Source: Uloborus plumipes
Lineage: Eukaryota; Arthropoda; Arachnida; Araneae; Uloboridae
Direction: 5' to 3'
NCBI GenBank assembly: GCA_038373865.1
Contig: JAXGGA010004685.1
Coordinates: forward strand, 21,533-85,532
Length of the DNA: 64,000 nt
Part shown: positions 45,091 through 56,179 of the stretch, in pieces
Numbering within the stretch: the first letter of the stretch is position 1
Layout of the letters: every line of letters starts with the position of its first letter
The notes under the pieces: generated by a model
Database searches by the model: none
Told to the model about the DNA's origin: nothing
The model's input: the letters and a program-made list of their open reading frames with translations, nothing else
Made by a program: the position numbers and the translations under genes

Positions 45091-45865
45091 CAGCCTTATT
45101 CACAATCACGAATTGGCTGCGGAATAATCCCAGGATTGATCTATCGTCTGTTGCGGATCAGGCCACCGTTCTTATTCACCAACCTCGGATAGATGAATCG
45201 AGAGATTTTCTAGACACAGATGTAAAAAAAGCTTCCCTCATTGGCGGCTTTTGATCAGGTGACATTGACGACGTTCCCATGATGCCTAGTCGCCTATCAT
45301 GGCCGGCAATGTTTTCCGGAAGCAGACAGATCTTTGTTATTTTTCATATTTTTTTCTAAGCATCAGAGCTTTCCACAACTTATGTATGTTATATATCTTG
45401 GTAAAATGCATCTTCAAAAAAAATTTCAAAATTATTAATTTTAAGGTACTTAAATCAATTAAAAACTCACTGTAAGTGAGAAATTTCAACAGCGTCCATC
45501 TTGGGCCACCAAGAATCTATTCAGTTCTTAAAAATGTTTCTGAACTTTACTACCGCTACTTTTTCGTCCTAAGATGCATATTACAGGCTATTTTCGCAAG
45601 AAAAGTAAGGAATCAGAGGGATATTTCAAAATAAAAACATCATATCCGCCATGTTTGTCTTTTCCTACATGTAAAACGTGTGGTAGAGTATAATCGCGGA
45701 ATTAAACCGCCAATATTGGCGGCTCAGATTCGAGGCTATATTTCGCTGCTTGTAGGCAGGAATAATCTTCCTTTTGCGATTGTGAATAACAATTTCGTGC
45801 GAATCCTGGGATAATCTTCAACAGTGGCAACATTGAAGGATTATTCGTGTTTGTGAATAACGGTG
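45091..45865. mobile_element. 775-bp PIF/Harbinger-like MITE
   Basis: Ends read CAGCCTTATTCACAATCACG and, reverse-complemented, CACCGTTATTCACAAACACG. TAA flanks both sides (45088-45090 and 45866-45868), the 3-bp target type of PIF/Harbinger. A second inner ATTGTGAATAAC block lies near 45778. There is no transposase. Confidence 0.8.
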
Positions 45866-45868
45866 TAA

Positions 45869-46075
45869 ACTAGGAAGCCCAAACCTTGTAGCCTTCTTTT
45901 GAACCCTTCCCTTCCCAATAACTTAATGTCTTTCTTAAGGAGTTCAAAAAACTGAACAGCATACTCCAAATGAGGTCTTACCAAACGTCTATATGGAGGC
46001 GGAAGAGCCTTCTTAGATTGGTTTAAAATAGATCCATTAATAAACCCAAGCATCCTATTGGCTGAATCAGGGCGA
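45869..46075 (-). pseudogene. LINE reverse transcriptase fragment
   Basis: The minus-strand frame contains ANRMLGFINGSILNQSKKAL then YRRLVRPHLEYAVQFF and KKDIKLL, matching the familiar end of non-LTR (CR1/Jockey-type) reverse transcriptases where the thumb region reads LVRPHLEY. The rest of the element is missing. Confidence 0.7.
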
Positions 46076-46085
46076 GACGCGTCGG

Positions 46086-46260
46086 TTGCCCCAAACTTGT
46101 CATATCTTTGAGTGTCCAGCAATAAGTGCGATCCAAAGAGAAATTGGTGTATTGCCATCACTTGTAGACCCTTATGACGATAACATCCAACAAATCGCAA
46201 AAGCAGTAAAAGGATCCATGGAGTTATTTAGTTCAGTCATAGACACGAAAAAAAAAAGCA
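46086..46260 (+). pseudogene. C-terminal fragment of a second LINE protein
   Basis: The frame contains CHIFECPAISAIQREIG and DDNIQQIAKAV, resembling the zinc-binding tail that follows non-LTR reverse transcriptases (H-I-F-x-CPA). It points away from the minus-strand LINE fragment, with about 10 bp between them. Confidence 0.5.
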
Positions 46261-46348
46261 TCTTATTGGCTTTGTTATTAGCTATGCTGCACTGTTGACT
46301 AAACTTGATTAAACTATCGTAAATAATGCCTTAAGTTGTTTATACAGC

Positions 46349-48696
46349 CATGGCTACCTGCGATCCTCAAACGGCTAGCCAGACGCGGCGGAGATCAAAG
46401 GAAATCTCGTACAAGGCGAAGTTACCGTTGTCGCCGCTTGTGGCGCTGTTCTCCTAGGGTTGGTTTTCGTGTATTTCCATTCATGTTCCATTATATTATA
46501 ACAATCTTGATTTTGCTTTGCTTTTCAGTGAAAACCGCGTTATTTTTTTTAAGGGATTTTTCTGTTCATGCATTATTCGTCGAAACACATTCCACGATAC
46601 TCGATTGCACATTAATTTCATGTGTTCTTTTTTTTTCCTGAATGTTGTTTTAGAGTGTCTTTTGCAAAGTATTGACGAAAATCATTTTCATTCTTTTCGC
46701 AGGCACTTTTTTTTTGTATTTTAGTTTGCAATTTAATTCACAACTGGTACTGGCGCTATAAGAAATTTTTTTCTTTATTTATTTTTTGAGATTCGTTAAT
46801 TTTCTGTCAAATACAAAATTTTAATAGGAAAGCAATTTGAATTGATTGGGGGGGGGATGAATTATTTGGCTGAGCTGCACATGCTAAGATCTCAATATCT
46901 GTCCTTCTTCTTTCTTTTATTTTTCCTTCGTTCTCGGGCTATTTTCGTGGCACAAGGTTTTTCATTGATTATTGCTTTCATTTTTATATTGCATGATTAT
47001 TTGAATAGATTTCACCCTAAAAAAAAAATAATAAATAAATTAAAAAAATAAAATAAAATGTTTCTAAACATATGCGTAATTAAAATACAGAAGCGCCGAA
47101 GAAAACGTAAAAGTTCAATTAAAATGCAGTTAGATGCAGGCCCGTCCTTCCGAATTGGGGCCGGGGGGTCTATTAAAACACAGTTTTGTATTTTAATTGA
47201 CCCCCCTCCCACGAATTGGGGGGCAGAATTCCGAATTGGGGGAGGGGGGTCACTTAAAATACAGCCCCCCAGGGGGGACTATTTTAATTGACCCCCCTCC
47301 CCAATTCGGAATTCACCCCCCCGTTCGGCTGGGGGGTCAATAAAAATACTGGGGGGCTGTAATCGTGGTTCGTTCCGTAAAATAGTCCCCCCAGTGGGAA
47401 TTGACGCCCCCCCCCCCCTCTGACCACCCTCCGCCAATTCAGAATTCCCCCTTCGGGGGAGGGGGTCAAATAAAATACAGTTTTGTATTTTATTTGACCT
47501 CCCCTCCCGCGAATTGGGGGGAGGGAATTCCGAATTGGGGGAGGGGGTCAATTAAAATACAGTCCCGCCCTGGCGGGGGGACTGTATTCGTGGTTCGTTC
47601 TGTAAAATACAATCCCCCCAGGGGGGACTGTATTTTAATTGACCCCCTCTGACCCCCTCCCCTAATTCGGAATTCCCCCCCCCCCATTCGGGGGAGGGTG
47701 TCAAATAAAATACAGTTTTGTATTTTAAGTGACCCCCCTCCCTCGAATTGGGGGGGGGGGGATTCCGAATTGGGGGAGGGGGTTCAATTAAAATACAGTC
47801 CCCCCTGGCGGGGGGACTGTATTCGTGGTACCACGTTCGAACCAAGAATACAGTCCCCCCGGGGGGGACTGTATTCGTGGTTCGTTCTGTAAAATTGTCC
47901 GCCCCAGGGGGGACTGCATTTTAATTGGGGGGTAACTAAAATACAAAACTGTATTTTAATTGACTCCTCTCTGACCCCCCTCCCCCAATTCCGAATTCCC
48001 CCCCACCATTCGGGGGAGGGGGGTCAATTAAAATACAAAACTGTATTTTAATTGACCTCCCCTCTGACCCCCCTCCCCTAATTCGGAATTTCCCCCCCAT
48101 CCGGGGGAGGGGGTCAATTAAAATACAAAACTGTATTTTAATTGAACTCCCTCCCCCAGTTCGGAAGGACGGGCCTGCATCTAACTGCATTTTAATTGAA
48201 CTTTTGCATTTTCTTCGGCGCTTCTATAAATGTAATTTTAGAAGAATCAGCTTTCCTTTTTGCAACTCTGGTTAAAACGGAAGTGAGGAAAATGTAATCC
48301 TTTAAATAAATGATTGTCTCTCGAATATATAAAGCTATCTTCTAAATCAGATGTAAACGTAATGTTTCACGTAAATGTAGTTTTGAAGACTGCATGTGTT
48401 ATGACTTTTAAACAATCTTTAAATTGTTTCATGTGCTTTATAAATGTTTTAAACTGTGAACACATAACAACACTATGTATTTTGATGTTTTTTTTTTTTT
48501 CATCAAGACTGAAACATTTTTACTTCTAGAAATCAAGTCTTTACACGCATGTTATTACTATACCTTTCCCTTTAAAAAGTCTCACCGAACCCTAGGAGAT
48601 CAGCGCCAAATGACTGAAGTGGCAGAAAATGTAAGTTCTGCTTGTACGCTCTTTTTCGCCCGTCTGGCTAGCCGCTTAAGATCGCAGGTAGCCATG
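46349..48696. mobile_element. 2.35-kb element with CATGGCTACCTGCGATC termini and palindromic core
   Basis: Ends read CATGGCTACCTGCGATC on the left and on the right reverse-complemented, followed by CGGCTAGCCAGACG on both sides. A 7-bp ATACAGC flanks both ends (46342-46348 and 48697-48703), so the whole unit was inserted as one. Inner TIR continues to CTCCTAGGGTT (46452 and 48591). The core at 47089-48225 is described separately. No transposase domain is recognised in any frame. Confidence 0.85.
47089..48225. repeat. nested palindrome cluster, G/C-run rich
   Basis: An outer inverted repeat (AGAAGCGCCGAAGAAAA at 47089, its reverse complement ending 48225, then GCAGTTAGATGCAGGCCCGT) encloses at least a dozen short units. 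Each unit combines CAATTAAAATACA or its complement with runs of 5-9 G or C, GAATTCCGAATTGGGG blocks, and ACTGTATTCGTGGTTCGTTC spacers. Adjacent units alternate strand, so almost every part can pair with a neighbour. Open frames here (G/P/N-rich) are products of composition, not genes. Confidence 0.9.
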
Positions 48697-48972
48697 ATAC
48701 AGCCAGGCGAAAAGGAAGAGTAGAAATTGAGCTTCAAGAGGATAAGAAATGGGGAAGAGAGAAATCAGGGGAAAAGATCTTGTTCTTCCTGGTAGCCACC
48801 CTGTTTTGTTTTAACACCATTGGAGTTTCGACGTTAAGTAGTTGTCATTGCTTCAAGATAATTTTGATTACTTCATGGACGGTGCTTGGAGTAGAGATAA
48901 AATTCTGCGAGCACGTTTCCATTATTACAGCAAAATCTTTCTTTTCATTTTGATGCGGAAGGGAAATTTATA

Positions 48973-49443
48973 CAGGGTGCGGCAGAGAAACTTGCTGATT
49001 TGAAAAGTCAATAAAAGAAAGTGTACTTCGTGTATCAATTTATTTCTTTTTACAAGATATTGTACACATTCTGATTTTTTATTATAACTAGATTTAAAAT
49101 TAACATCGGGCAAATGGCGGCCCCTATTAATGGTGCACTGAACAGAACAGCAGCGTGTTCGCGTTCCGAAAGCCCGGGAGAGTGCAAAAAGACTCCCTCA
49201 CCTTCTCGACGTTTTCTGAAGTTTTGGTAGTCCGTTGAGGGACTTTTTTTGCCACACTCCCACTTTCCCGCTTGAATGTTGTCACCCACGAAACAATCGA
49301 TTCCTGGCTAGGAATGGGACTCCCGGGATGAATTTTGAACCTCAGGACCCCCTCTTTAAAATGAGACTCTCCCCATTCCTTTCTGACGACGCCTTGATAA
49401 TTAGCATCCAATAAAAATCAGAAAGTTTCTCCGCCGCACCCTG
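48973..49443. mobile_element. 471-bp element, CAGGGTGCGGC termini
   Basis: Ends read CAGGGTGCGGCAGAGAAACT and, reverse-complemented, CAGGGTGCGGCGGAGAAACT. It encloses a minus-strand relic with a DUF4817-like helix-turn-helix. The flanks (TA left, TG right) give no clear duplication. Confidence 0.8.
49127..49411 (-). pseudogene. DUF4817-like transposase N-terminus
   Basis: The 94-residue frame has IPSQESIVSWVTTFKRESGS then VAKKVPQRTTKTSENVEKVR, matching the layout of DUF4817 helix-turn-helix domains (P-S-x-x-I-x-x-W-V-x-x-F-x-x-x-G-S-V-x-x-K then R-x-x-R-T-x-E-N-x-x-x-V-R) found at the start of mariner-like proteins in arthropods. The catalytic domain is missing. Confidence 0.6.
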
Positions 49444-50307
49444 TGCTTGTTCGAAGATGTTCCTTTACCTTCATAGCACAAGTACAGCTGTTCGAGTAAA
49501 ACTAGTAAATTAAAAATTCACCTACGGAAATGTAGTTATTGTGTTCCTGTATGTAAATAGCTTTTTCTCCCAGTTATCTTTTCAAAATTCGGGATTTTTA
49601 GTATTTTTTGGATAATCTACCTTTTAGTGTACCATTTAATTGTTAATTGCTTAGGATGATTGTTAATAGATAAATGCTCATAGCTGTGTGAGTGTACAGA
49701 AGAACCTGTGAGGAAAATACAGTAGAAAGGAGAGGGTTCGATTTCGGCAGAATTTGAGCTTTGAAAATTGCCATTCCAGCCTTTTCAGCATTGTGTTTTT
49801 AACCCCTGATAGAACAAGAGGAAGGGGGTTATAAAATTAAAGTATCTAAAAGAGTGTCTGCCACTGAAGCTTCTACACGGCCGAGAGTGTTCATAGCTAG
49901 GTCTTGTCTTTGTGTGACTGATTTTTGAAAATATATTCATTAAAATCAAAGTAGCAGTTCTTTCAATTTGGTACCAAACAAAAGCCGAGCACGTTGTCTA
50001 GTGGTCAGAGGAGTATGACTGCGATAAGGGAACTCTGGCTTGCGCATGGATGTACTTTCACTCTCTCCTGTCCTTGTCCTTTCTCTGTGTGAATGTGTGT
50101 GTTGTGAATGACTGTTTGCCCTATAAACGGAAAGATGCGTAACATTGCTGCAAAAAATAAACATCATAAATTCACTCTATGTTACGTGAACTGGATGGTT
50201 CCCACCCAACCATCTCTGATTCAGAGGACAGTAGAAAGGTGCAGACGTGCCTTTTAATCTAACCTTCTGCGAATTTGAGCTTCCAAGACACAAATCCTGA
50301 GCATTTA
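49444..50307. other. intergenic stretch without recognised gene
   Basis: No feature could be supported. One minus-strand open frame (49946-50167) is H/S/T-rich by composition of a CTCTC-rich patch and is not called. Confidence 0.4.
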
Positions 50308-50489
50308 AGGCAGGAATTCAAGTGAAACGCCATTGCAATCGCTTCGAGGCGATCGCAAATTGCAATCGCTACTGGAAGTCGAATTACATTCGAATCGCAT
50401 CTGGTAGCGATTGTAACGTATCCAAATTTGGTAATTTGCGATTGCATTGGTGAGTTGCGATCGTCCTTGTTTCACTTGAATTCCTGCCT
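50308..50489. mobile_element. MITE with AGGCAGG termini, empty copy
   Basis: Ends read AGGCAGGAATTCAAGTGAAA on both sides (right end reverse-complemented, AGGCAGGAATTCAAGTGAAA). Internal CAATCGCTACTGGAAG and its inverted GGTAGCGATTG lie inside. Same family as 3829-4143 without the internal insertion. Confidence 0.85.
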
Positions 50490-50679
50490 AAGATGCCTAA
50501 AAGAGGTTGAGGAAGAAGAAAATAACGGGGCTCCAAAATATCCGCCAACAGCAGCTTATTCTGAACCTAGCAATTCGTTTCGCCGCACTCATCCGCCATT
50601 TTGGAGCACCTTTTTATTGATCCTAACTTCTCCAAACTTGTGTCTTGGAAGCTGAAAATTTGTATAGGTTAGTGTCAAA

Positions 50680-50820
50680 GGCATGTCTGCTCTACACCTG
50701 TATACAATTTGGTTCGCTTCGGAAGCGACGAGGTCACTTGACATGTTTATAAATTAACGGAAGTCTGGCGCGCTCTTGCGCTCTATTATATTATAACAAT
50801 AAAACATTAGCAGACATGCT
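50680..50820. mobile_element. 141-bp inverted-terminal repeat
   Basis: Starts GGCATGTCTGCT and ends AGCAGACATGCT. It contains small hairpins (GGTTCGCTTCGGAAGC) and ATTATATTATAACAAT, which also occurs just inside the 46349 element near 46490. Confidence 0.5.
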
Positions 50821-51267
50821 CATGCGTTGTTTCAGAAATTTCGTTCTTCCCAGGTTGGCAAGTATGGGTATGTATATGGTGATTGTTTTTTTTCGCAAAA
50901 CAGGACAGTGATCACTTTAAAATTGGTCATTTCTCTGTGCATATACGCAAAGTATAAAAAAAACGGCTTATTTGTATTTAGGACCGAGAAAAACAGAAGT
51001 GAACATTTTAAAGAAAATAATTGATGCAATTTTTAATGTATGAGCTTGCTTGAGTACATTTGATTCTGATTTTAAACGAGAATGAAGTTCTTGCAGAATT
51101 TCATACAATTTACTTTTACAATTGACAAAACTTTAAGAACTGACATCTGTAGCTGCTTTTTCACTTAACCGCAATTAAGTCATGAGGGAAAGTACCTTTT
51201 CTATGAGTGCATTAGACCTACAAAACACAAAATGTATTAAATAATTAAGCCTAATTTAAGTTATTGG

Positions 51268-51366
51268 TATAAATATGCTGAGACAGCTCCACCCAGTGAC
51301 AGTTCAGTTGAAACATTCTGTGCTCCGTTTTGTCTCTTCAGAAAAAGATGCGTATGGTCGCCTTAG
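51268..51366 (+). promoter_or_regulatory. candidate core promoter and first coding exon of an unidentified gene
   Basis: TATAAATA at 51268-51275 is followed by an initiator-like ACAGTTCAGTT with A at 51301 or 51306 (33 or 38 bases after the TATA start), then ATG at 51348. The short frame ATG CGT ATG GTC GCC TTA G stops at a strong donor GTAAGA (51367). This layout, a TATA promoter with a few codons of a likely signal peptide in exon 1, is common in arthropod secreted and cuticle protein genes. No second exon was found downstream within the window. Confidence 0.4.
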
Positions 51367-51971
51367 GTAAGAAAACGAAACACGTGCTTCCAAGGGCACG
51401 TGCGGGTCAAGGGTGACCTCCCAAAAATTTCCTATTTCGTCAAATTTTGTCTGACGAGTCGGTGAATTTGGGGAACAACTTTGCTTTGTTTTAATGAATT
51501 AATATCTCTTCTAAAAATGTATAGGTCTGTGTGTATGATCATACTTTATCATTCGGTAAAATTCAAAGTTTCATTCGGCTAATTGAGAAATTATTTACAG
51601 AAATTGTAGTTTTAGGTGATAGATTTGCCGTTTTCGTATAGATTACAATTAAGTGCAGTACACTCTCTCTCTGACATTATTGAGGATATTTGGCTTCTGA
51701 GGAGGTACCAGCAAATCAAAACTGACTGATAAGCACACTGCACCGCCCTGTGCATATGCTACGAACCTTTCGAAGCTTGGCAGTCAACGTTTTAATAAAA
51801 TAGGGGAGCTTAGAAGTACATTATTTTAAATGGGCATTACTCACCTGATTCGGGATTTCTCATTCTTGTTGAACTAAAGCTGAAACAATAGGTGTCATTT
51901 GATATCGATTACGACCAAGTTCAGCATTGGTTGAATACTTGACAGCAGTTGCTTCGTTCTGCACCAACAGA

Positions 51972-52030
51972 GATTGCCCAGAACCTTGAAGTTTTCAGTT
52001 CCATCCAAGGTGCCAGGGCAATACTCAGTA
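51972..52030. repeat. dispersed repeat with GCCCAGAACC motif
   Basis: GCCCAGAACCTTGAAGTTTT and GGTGCCAGGGCAATACTCA recur, diverged, near 53620 (AGCCCAGAACCTTTAAAATTT) and 54359 (GCCCAGAACCATGAAATTTT then GGTGCCGGGGCAATACTCA). Element ends were not found. Confidence 0.5.
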
Positions 52031-52240
52031 GGCGTTGAATCATGCATCAAGTATAATGCAGTCAGTTGCCTCCCGTAAGGCAGAACTACATGCGATGTTC
52101 CGACAGCTCGGTTATGCCATCCAAGGACTGCAGTTTCGTCCTTGTTGTGGGATCATCACTCATCAGTCTGGAGTAGTTAGAAACTAAGTTGGAGGCGGAT
52201 GTCATCTCGCTAAAGCTGAGGGTGTCAATGTACTGGTGGC

Positions 52241-53079
52241 CAGGGGGCAGGGGCGGTTGCACTCCTCTCCCTAATGTTTCCCGCAGAAGGATAAAAAACA
52301 GGGAAATTCAATTTATATTTTCCACCAATCAATGATCACACGCAAAATAAATTTAAAAGTTGGTCAATTTTTAACAAAAGCCGATAAAATTTGAAACTTT
52401 TTCCTCTAAATTATTTCAAAGAGAGAGGAATTGGAAATATTTGTTTTCTAACTCTAACATAAGCACAACAGAACAAGAAAGGCAAGGGCGGATACAAGGG
52501 AGAGGCGGTGGGAGCAATCGCCTCTCCCTTGAGGGACTCTCCCTCGGTAAATTTTCAAGATTGAAGTTCAAAAATACATTTTTGGCCTATTTTTGATGTT
52601 AGAGAAAATGAGATTTATTGCTTCATTCCAGAAGCGTCTCGAAATTGTCGACCGAAACATTTGTGCTCAACATTTGTAAAAAAGTGTATGTAGTAAAGGG
52701 TAATTCAAAAAATAAACCGCCCCTCCCTTGAAACATTTCTGTATACGCTCTTGAAGAAAGGACTATCCTCTTTTACTGGATATTGGTGAAAAGCATAATT
52801 TTCCCTTGTTCTTGACTCCAAGCATTGTAGATTAAAACTTAACTAAAACTTAAAAACTAATTTCTACCATGCCGACACATTTTGTGTTATAGCTCATTAC
52901 AAAATAATAAAATCTTTGGACATAAAAATTTAAAGTGTTTTAATAACTCTAATTTTTCTTAATGTAAAATTTCTTTTAAGACCTCTTTATGCTAACCAAT
53001 AGGTATTTAATTTCATACTGAGGTACTTCAACTTTAAAAATCTCGCCCCCTCAAATAACATGGTGAATTGCCGCCCCTG
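52241..53079. mobile_element. 839-bp non-autonomous hAT element
   Basis: Starts CAGGGGGCAGGGGCGG and ends, reverse-complemented, CAGGGGCGGCAATTCACC. An exact 8-bp duplication CTGGTGGC flanks it (52233-52240 and 53080-53087). Internal near-copies of the terminus (GGGCGGATACAAGGG near 52490) suggest an older nested member. No transposase. Confidence 0.9.
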
Positions 53080-53109
53080 CTGGTGGCTAAAGTAAAGTTA
53101 TACTACACT

Positions 53110-53531
53110 GCAAGGTTTCTTGACACTGACGTCGTGACGTCACCGTGATATCAGCCTATGAAAAACGAACTAGATAAAACGTCACAGCCTACTTTACGAA
53201 TTAGAGGAGCTCGCTAACTGCTTGTGAGCTCTTATTGGCTCCGCGAGTCGTGACGTTAGTGTCAACTTAAGTTGCTGTCTAGAAAAGCACACCAGCTGCG
53301 AGAATAACAAATAACAAACTGCTTCCAACTTTTACGCTTTTTCACGACTATGCTAGAAAGCAACTTAAGTTGACACTGAACGTCACTACGGGCGGAGCCA
53401 ATAAGAGCTCACAAGCAGTCAGCGATCTCCTCTAATTCGCCAAGTACGCTGTGACGTTTTATCTAGCTCGTTTTTAATAGGCTAACTTCACGCCGACGTC
53501 ACGATGTTTTGTGAAGAAACGTTGCAGTGTA
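53110..53531. mobile_element. palindromic MITE with GGAGCCAATAAGAGCTCACA arms
   Basis: Two arms of about 160 bp (53110-53275 and 53350-53531) are reverse complements sharing TTAAGTTGACACT, GGAGCCAATAAGAGCTCACA, GCTGTGACGTTTTATCTAGC and TAGGCT. One arm also occurs singly inside the MITE at 3829-4143. Confidence 0.8.
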
Positions 53532-53720
53532 GTATAGCGTACTTCTTTGATTTCCGTTTTGATGAAATTTATTATTATTCTATGATACGATGTCGCTTTG
53601 CTCCGCTGCAAAACGAATAGCCCAGAACCTTTAAAATTTCTGCTGCGCCGGGGGGGGGGGAGGGGGTTCCTACTCATCGATGATTATTATTGCCTATTTT
53701 CCCTTCGATTCATGTTTCAC

Positions 53721-53909
53721 TAAAGCCTTGGTTTCCTAGAACGTCGCTGACGCCGGGCGCGACTGCACGCTGGAATCAGAACCAGTTTGATTGGAGCGTG
53801 GCATGAAGCGACGTCAATCTGCGACTCAGACGCAAGCGCAGAAGGCGGCGGCGTCTATCGCCTCGCCAGAGATCGACGATTTCACTCCTAGGAAACCGGG
53901 CCTTAAGAC
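53721..53909 (-). mobile_element. GC-rich PIF-like MITE, copy 1
   Basis: Between TAA flanks (53721-53723 and 53904-53906) the ends read AGCCTTGGTTTCCTAG and, reverse-complemented, AGGCCCGGTTTCCTAG. The inside is GC-rich with GCGTCTATCGCCTCG. A second copy in opposite orientation is at 57838-58023. The 3-bp TAA target fits PIF/Harbinger. Confidence 0.8.
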
Positions 53910-54022
53910 GTTGCAAATCCTCACTGTTCCATGCCATAAGGGATACTGCATCATGCTTGTTAGAAAATAAGAATATTCTGTGCATTATTTTGTTGCTTTC
54001 TAGATTCAAAATAAGAGTGTCA

Positions 54023-54206
54023 GAGGCTGGGCCCGATTAAGATGTTACGGGGCCCAAGGCCAAACACTTTTTGGGGCCCCCCTGTACAGAGATTTTACAA
54101 TATTAGGCATCGGGTAAAACAACTTTAACCATTGATTAGAGTAATTCTAGCCATTTGGGGGCCCTAGGCCACGGCTTAGTTGGCCTAGTCAGTAATCAGG
54201 CCCTGC
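54023..54206. mobile_element. GGGCCC-rich MITE
   Basis: Starts CTGGGCCCGATTAAGATG and ends, reverse-complemented, CAGGGCCTGATTACTGACTA; GGGGCCC and GGCCTA blocks cluster in both ends. Diverged ends, no target duplication recognised. Confidence 0.5.
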
Positions 54207-54929
54207 TCAGAGGGTATTTTTAATAATAAAGTAAAGTATAAGAACAAATAACGAATTGCGTCCAATATTTTACTTGGTTCATTGATTTCCGTTTTGAGAA
54301 AATTAATTATTATTTCAGGTCCAGCGTAAGATGTCGTTTCGTTCCACTCCAAAAGAGATCGCCCAGAACCATGAAATTTTAACTGCATCCATGGTGCCGG
54401 GGCAATACTCACTCAGAGTTGAACATAAGTTTTTCGTCCATACGTCAATACGTTTCGTCAATATGTCCGTTCACAATTCGAAAACACGTCTTGATTTCAG
54501 CTGCTTCATCGTCATATATCCATTGGAAAGAAAGAAATGGGTAGGTGAAAAATCACAATTCTTGTCTTCCAGAAACTAAAAAAAAAGAAAGCTGCAAATA
54601 TTGTTGTGATAAAAATGTCATACATGAAGCACTTGTAAATAAATCCCACCTTAAAAATTTTAAAAATCCTTAAATGCGTAAATTTTTAGGATAATTTGGG
54701 AACAGATCAGAAAAAAAAGTATGCTGGAAAATTTGAACCAACGATTGGACGGTTAATAAAGTTAATTAAAAAAAGATGATTTTGTAGAGTATTTCGAGCT
54801 ATTATCGATAACGCCCTTATTGTATCGTGCTTGATATTATACACTTTCAGTTATGTCTGGTTCAACAGGTTTTGTAATTTGTGGGCCAATCCAAATGAAA
54901 TCAAAAAGAAAAGCAGTTTTGATGAAGCG

Positions 54930-55243
54930 ATTTCTACGAAAAAATTAAAGATAATTATGGAAACCTAGAAGAAATTGATGGTTCATCTGCAAAAACTGCA
55001 AAAGCTTTTAACTATGTATTTGTGAAACTTCAATCAAAGAAACCAATAAAGTATTATGAAGGTCTAATTTTAAAATATGATACAAATGAAGAAAATACTG
55101 CAAAATTTGATAGAAAGAATAGAAATAGCTACACTTTTTATTGGTTTGATATATGTGATGTTAGAAAACTTCAAATAGACGCTCCCATTAAGTGTTTCCA
55201 TTTTTTTTCAACCTATAATTTTTTTCTATTTTACCAAAATTGA
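54930..55243 (+). pseudogene. possible transposon protein fragment
   Basis: A codon-like stretch contains EIDGSSAKTAKAFNYVFVKL then KPIKYYEGLILKYDTNEEN and NSYTFYWFDICDVRK. The YYxGxIxKYD and FxWxDxxDV arrangement resembles a small domain seen downstream of DDE transposases in arthropod repeats, but I cannot name it. The adjoining repeat (55190-55770) recurs inverted at 60520-61010. Confidence 0.35.
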
Positions 55244-55770
55244 TCTTAATCGGCTCCATTATGTTTATTCAACATTTATATGTAAAAGCAAAAAATACGC
55301 CTCCCAGCTTTTAATGAATTTCACAGACACAATTGTCTTGTATTCCGCTTTATAATTTTCTGACATAAGCATTTAAATGTAAGTAGATATATCTCGTTAA
55401 TGGATACATTTACAAAAAAATATTCTCTACTAGCATTTTGCATACTTTGTCAGGTAGGACCCACAAACCTCTTTCCAAAATACTATACTCACTTTAAATA
55501 GAAATGAATGGAGGGTGGCCCACTTACCCCTTCCTAGGGGGTAAGTGGGGCCCCACGCCATTTTTTAAAGAATAAGATAGTTAAAAACATTTAAAGCATT
55601 TTTTAAGGAAATAATGCTGAACTTGTGTTTATTAATAATGTCCAAGATGAAATAAGTCAACAAATTTAAGCTGTTTTGCTTTAAAAAACTTTTTTATAAG
55701 GCTTTAAAAACGAACTGTTCTAAAAAGGGGGCCCAATGACCCTAACCACAACCCTAATACTAATTTTTAA
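55190..55770 (+). repeat. dispersed repeat, plus-oriented copy of an inverted pair
   Basis: Shares with the minus strand of 60520-61010, in order: ATGTTTATTCAACATTTATATG-like block, ATTTAAATGTAAGTAG, GACCCACAAAC, a GCCCACTTACCCC block, AACGAACTGTTCTAAAAAGG and ACCCTAACC. It contains a short self-palindrome around CCCACTTACCCCTTCCTAGG. Confidence 0.75.
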
Positions 55771-56179
55771 CTACGTCCGCATCATAGGTAACAATTAACA
55801 AGTTTGTGTCGTATCTATTATTTTTAGATGTAACGTAGAATTAGCCATTTGTTCGTTCTAAACAAAATTGAAAATTCTAAGAAACGTTTTTAAAATAACG
55901 TCAAGTTTTCTGATCCTCCATGTTCTTATGAAACACATGATGATTTTAAAATTAATTAGTTGTCGCTTTTTCTTCCACTGTGGTCACCCAAGACCGATAA
56001 TCTAGCCGCCCTGGTGGTTAGTTAATACCATTTTCCGCACATTACTGTCTCTCAGAGAGTTTTACATTAAAACTCCCCGACAGTCAACACTTGCACAGCA
56101 GCATAACAAAATATTCGGAGAGGATGGGGGGAGGCACCGAAGACGCTTAATCTCTTTGCCCTTGTGGATAGTCAATAAC

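Noticed and set aside
47058..48190. Several G/P/N-rich open frames on both strands
   Set aside because: They are by-products of G and C runs in the palindrome cluster; mirror-image frames on both strands share the same peptide-like repeats.
47089..48225. CRISPR array
   Set aside because: Units alternate in strand, spacing is irregular, and the context is a eukaryotic genome.
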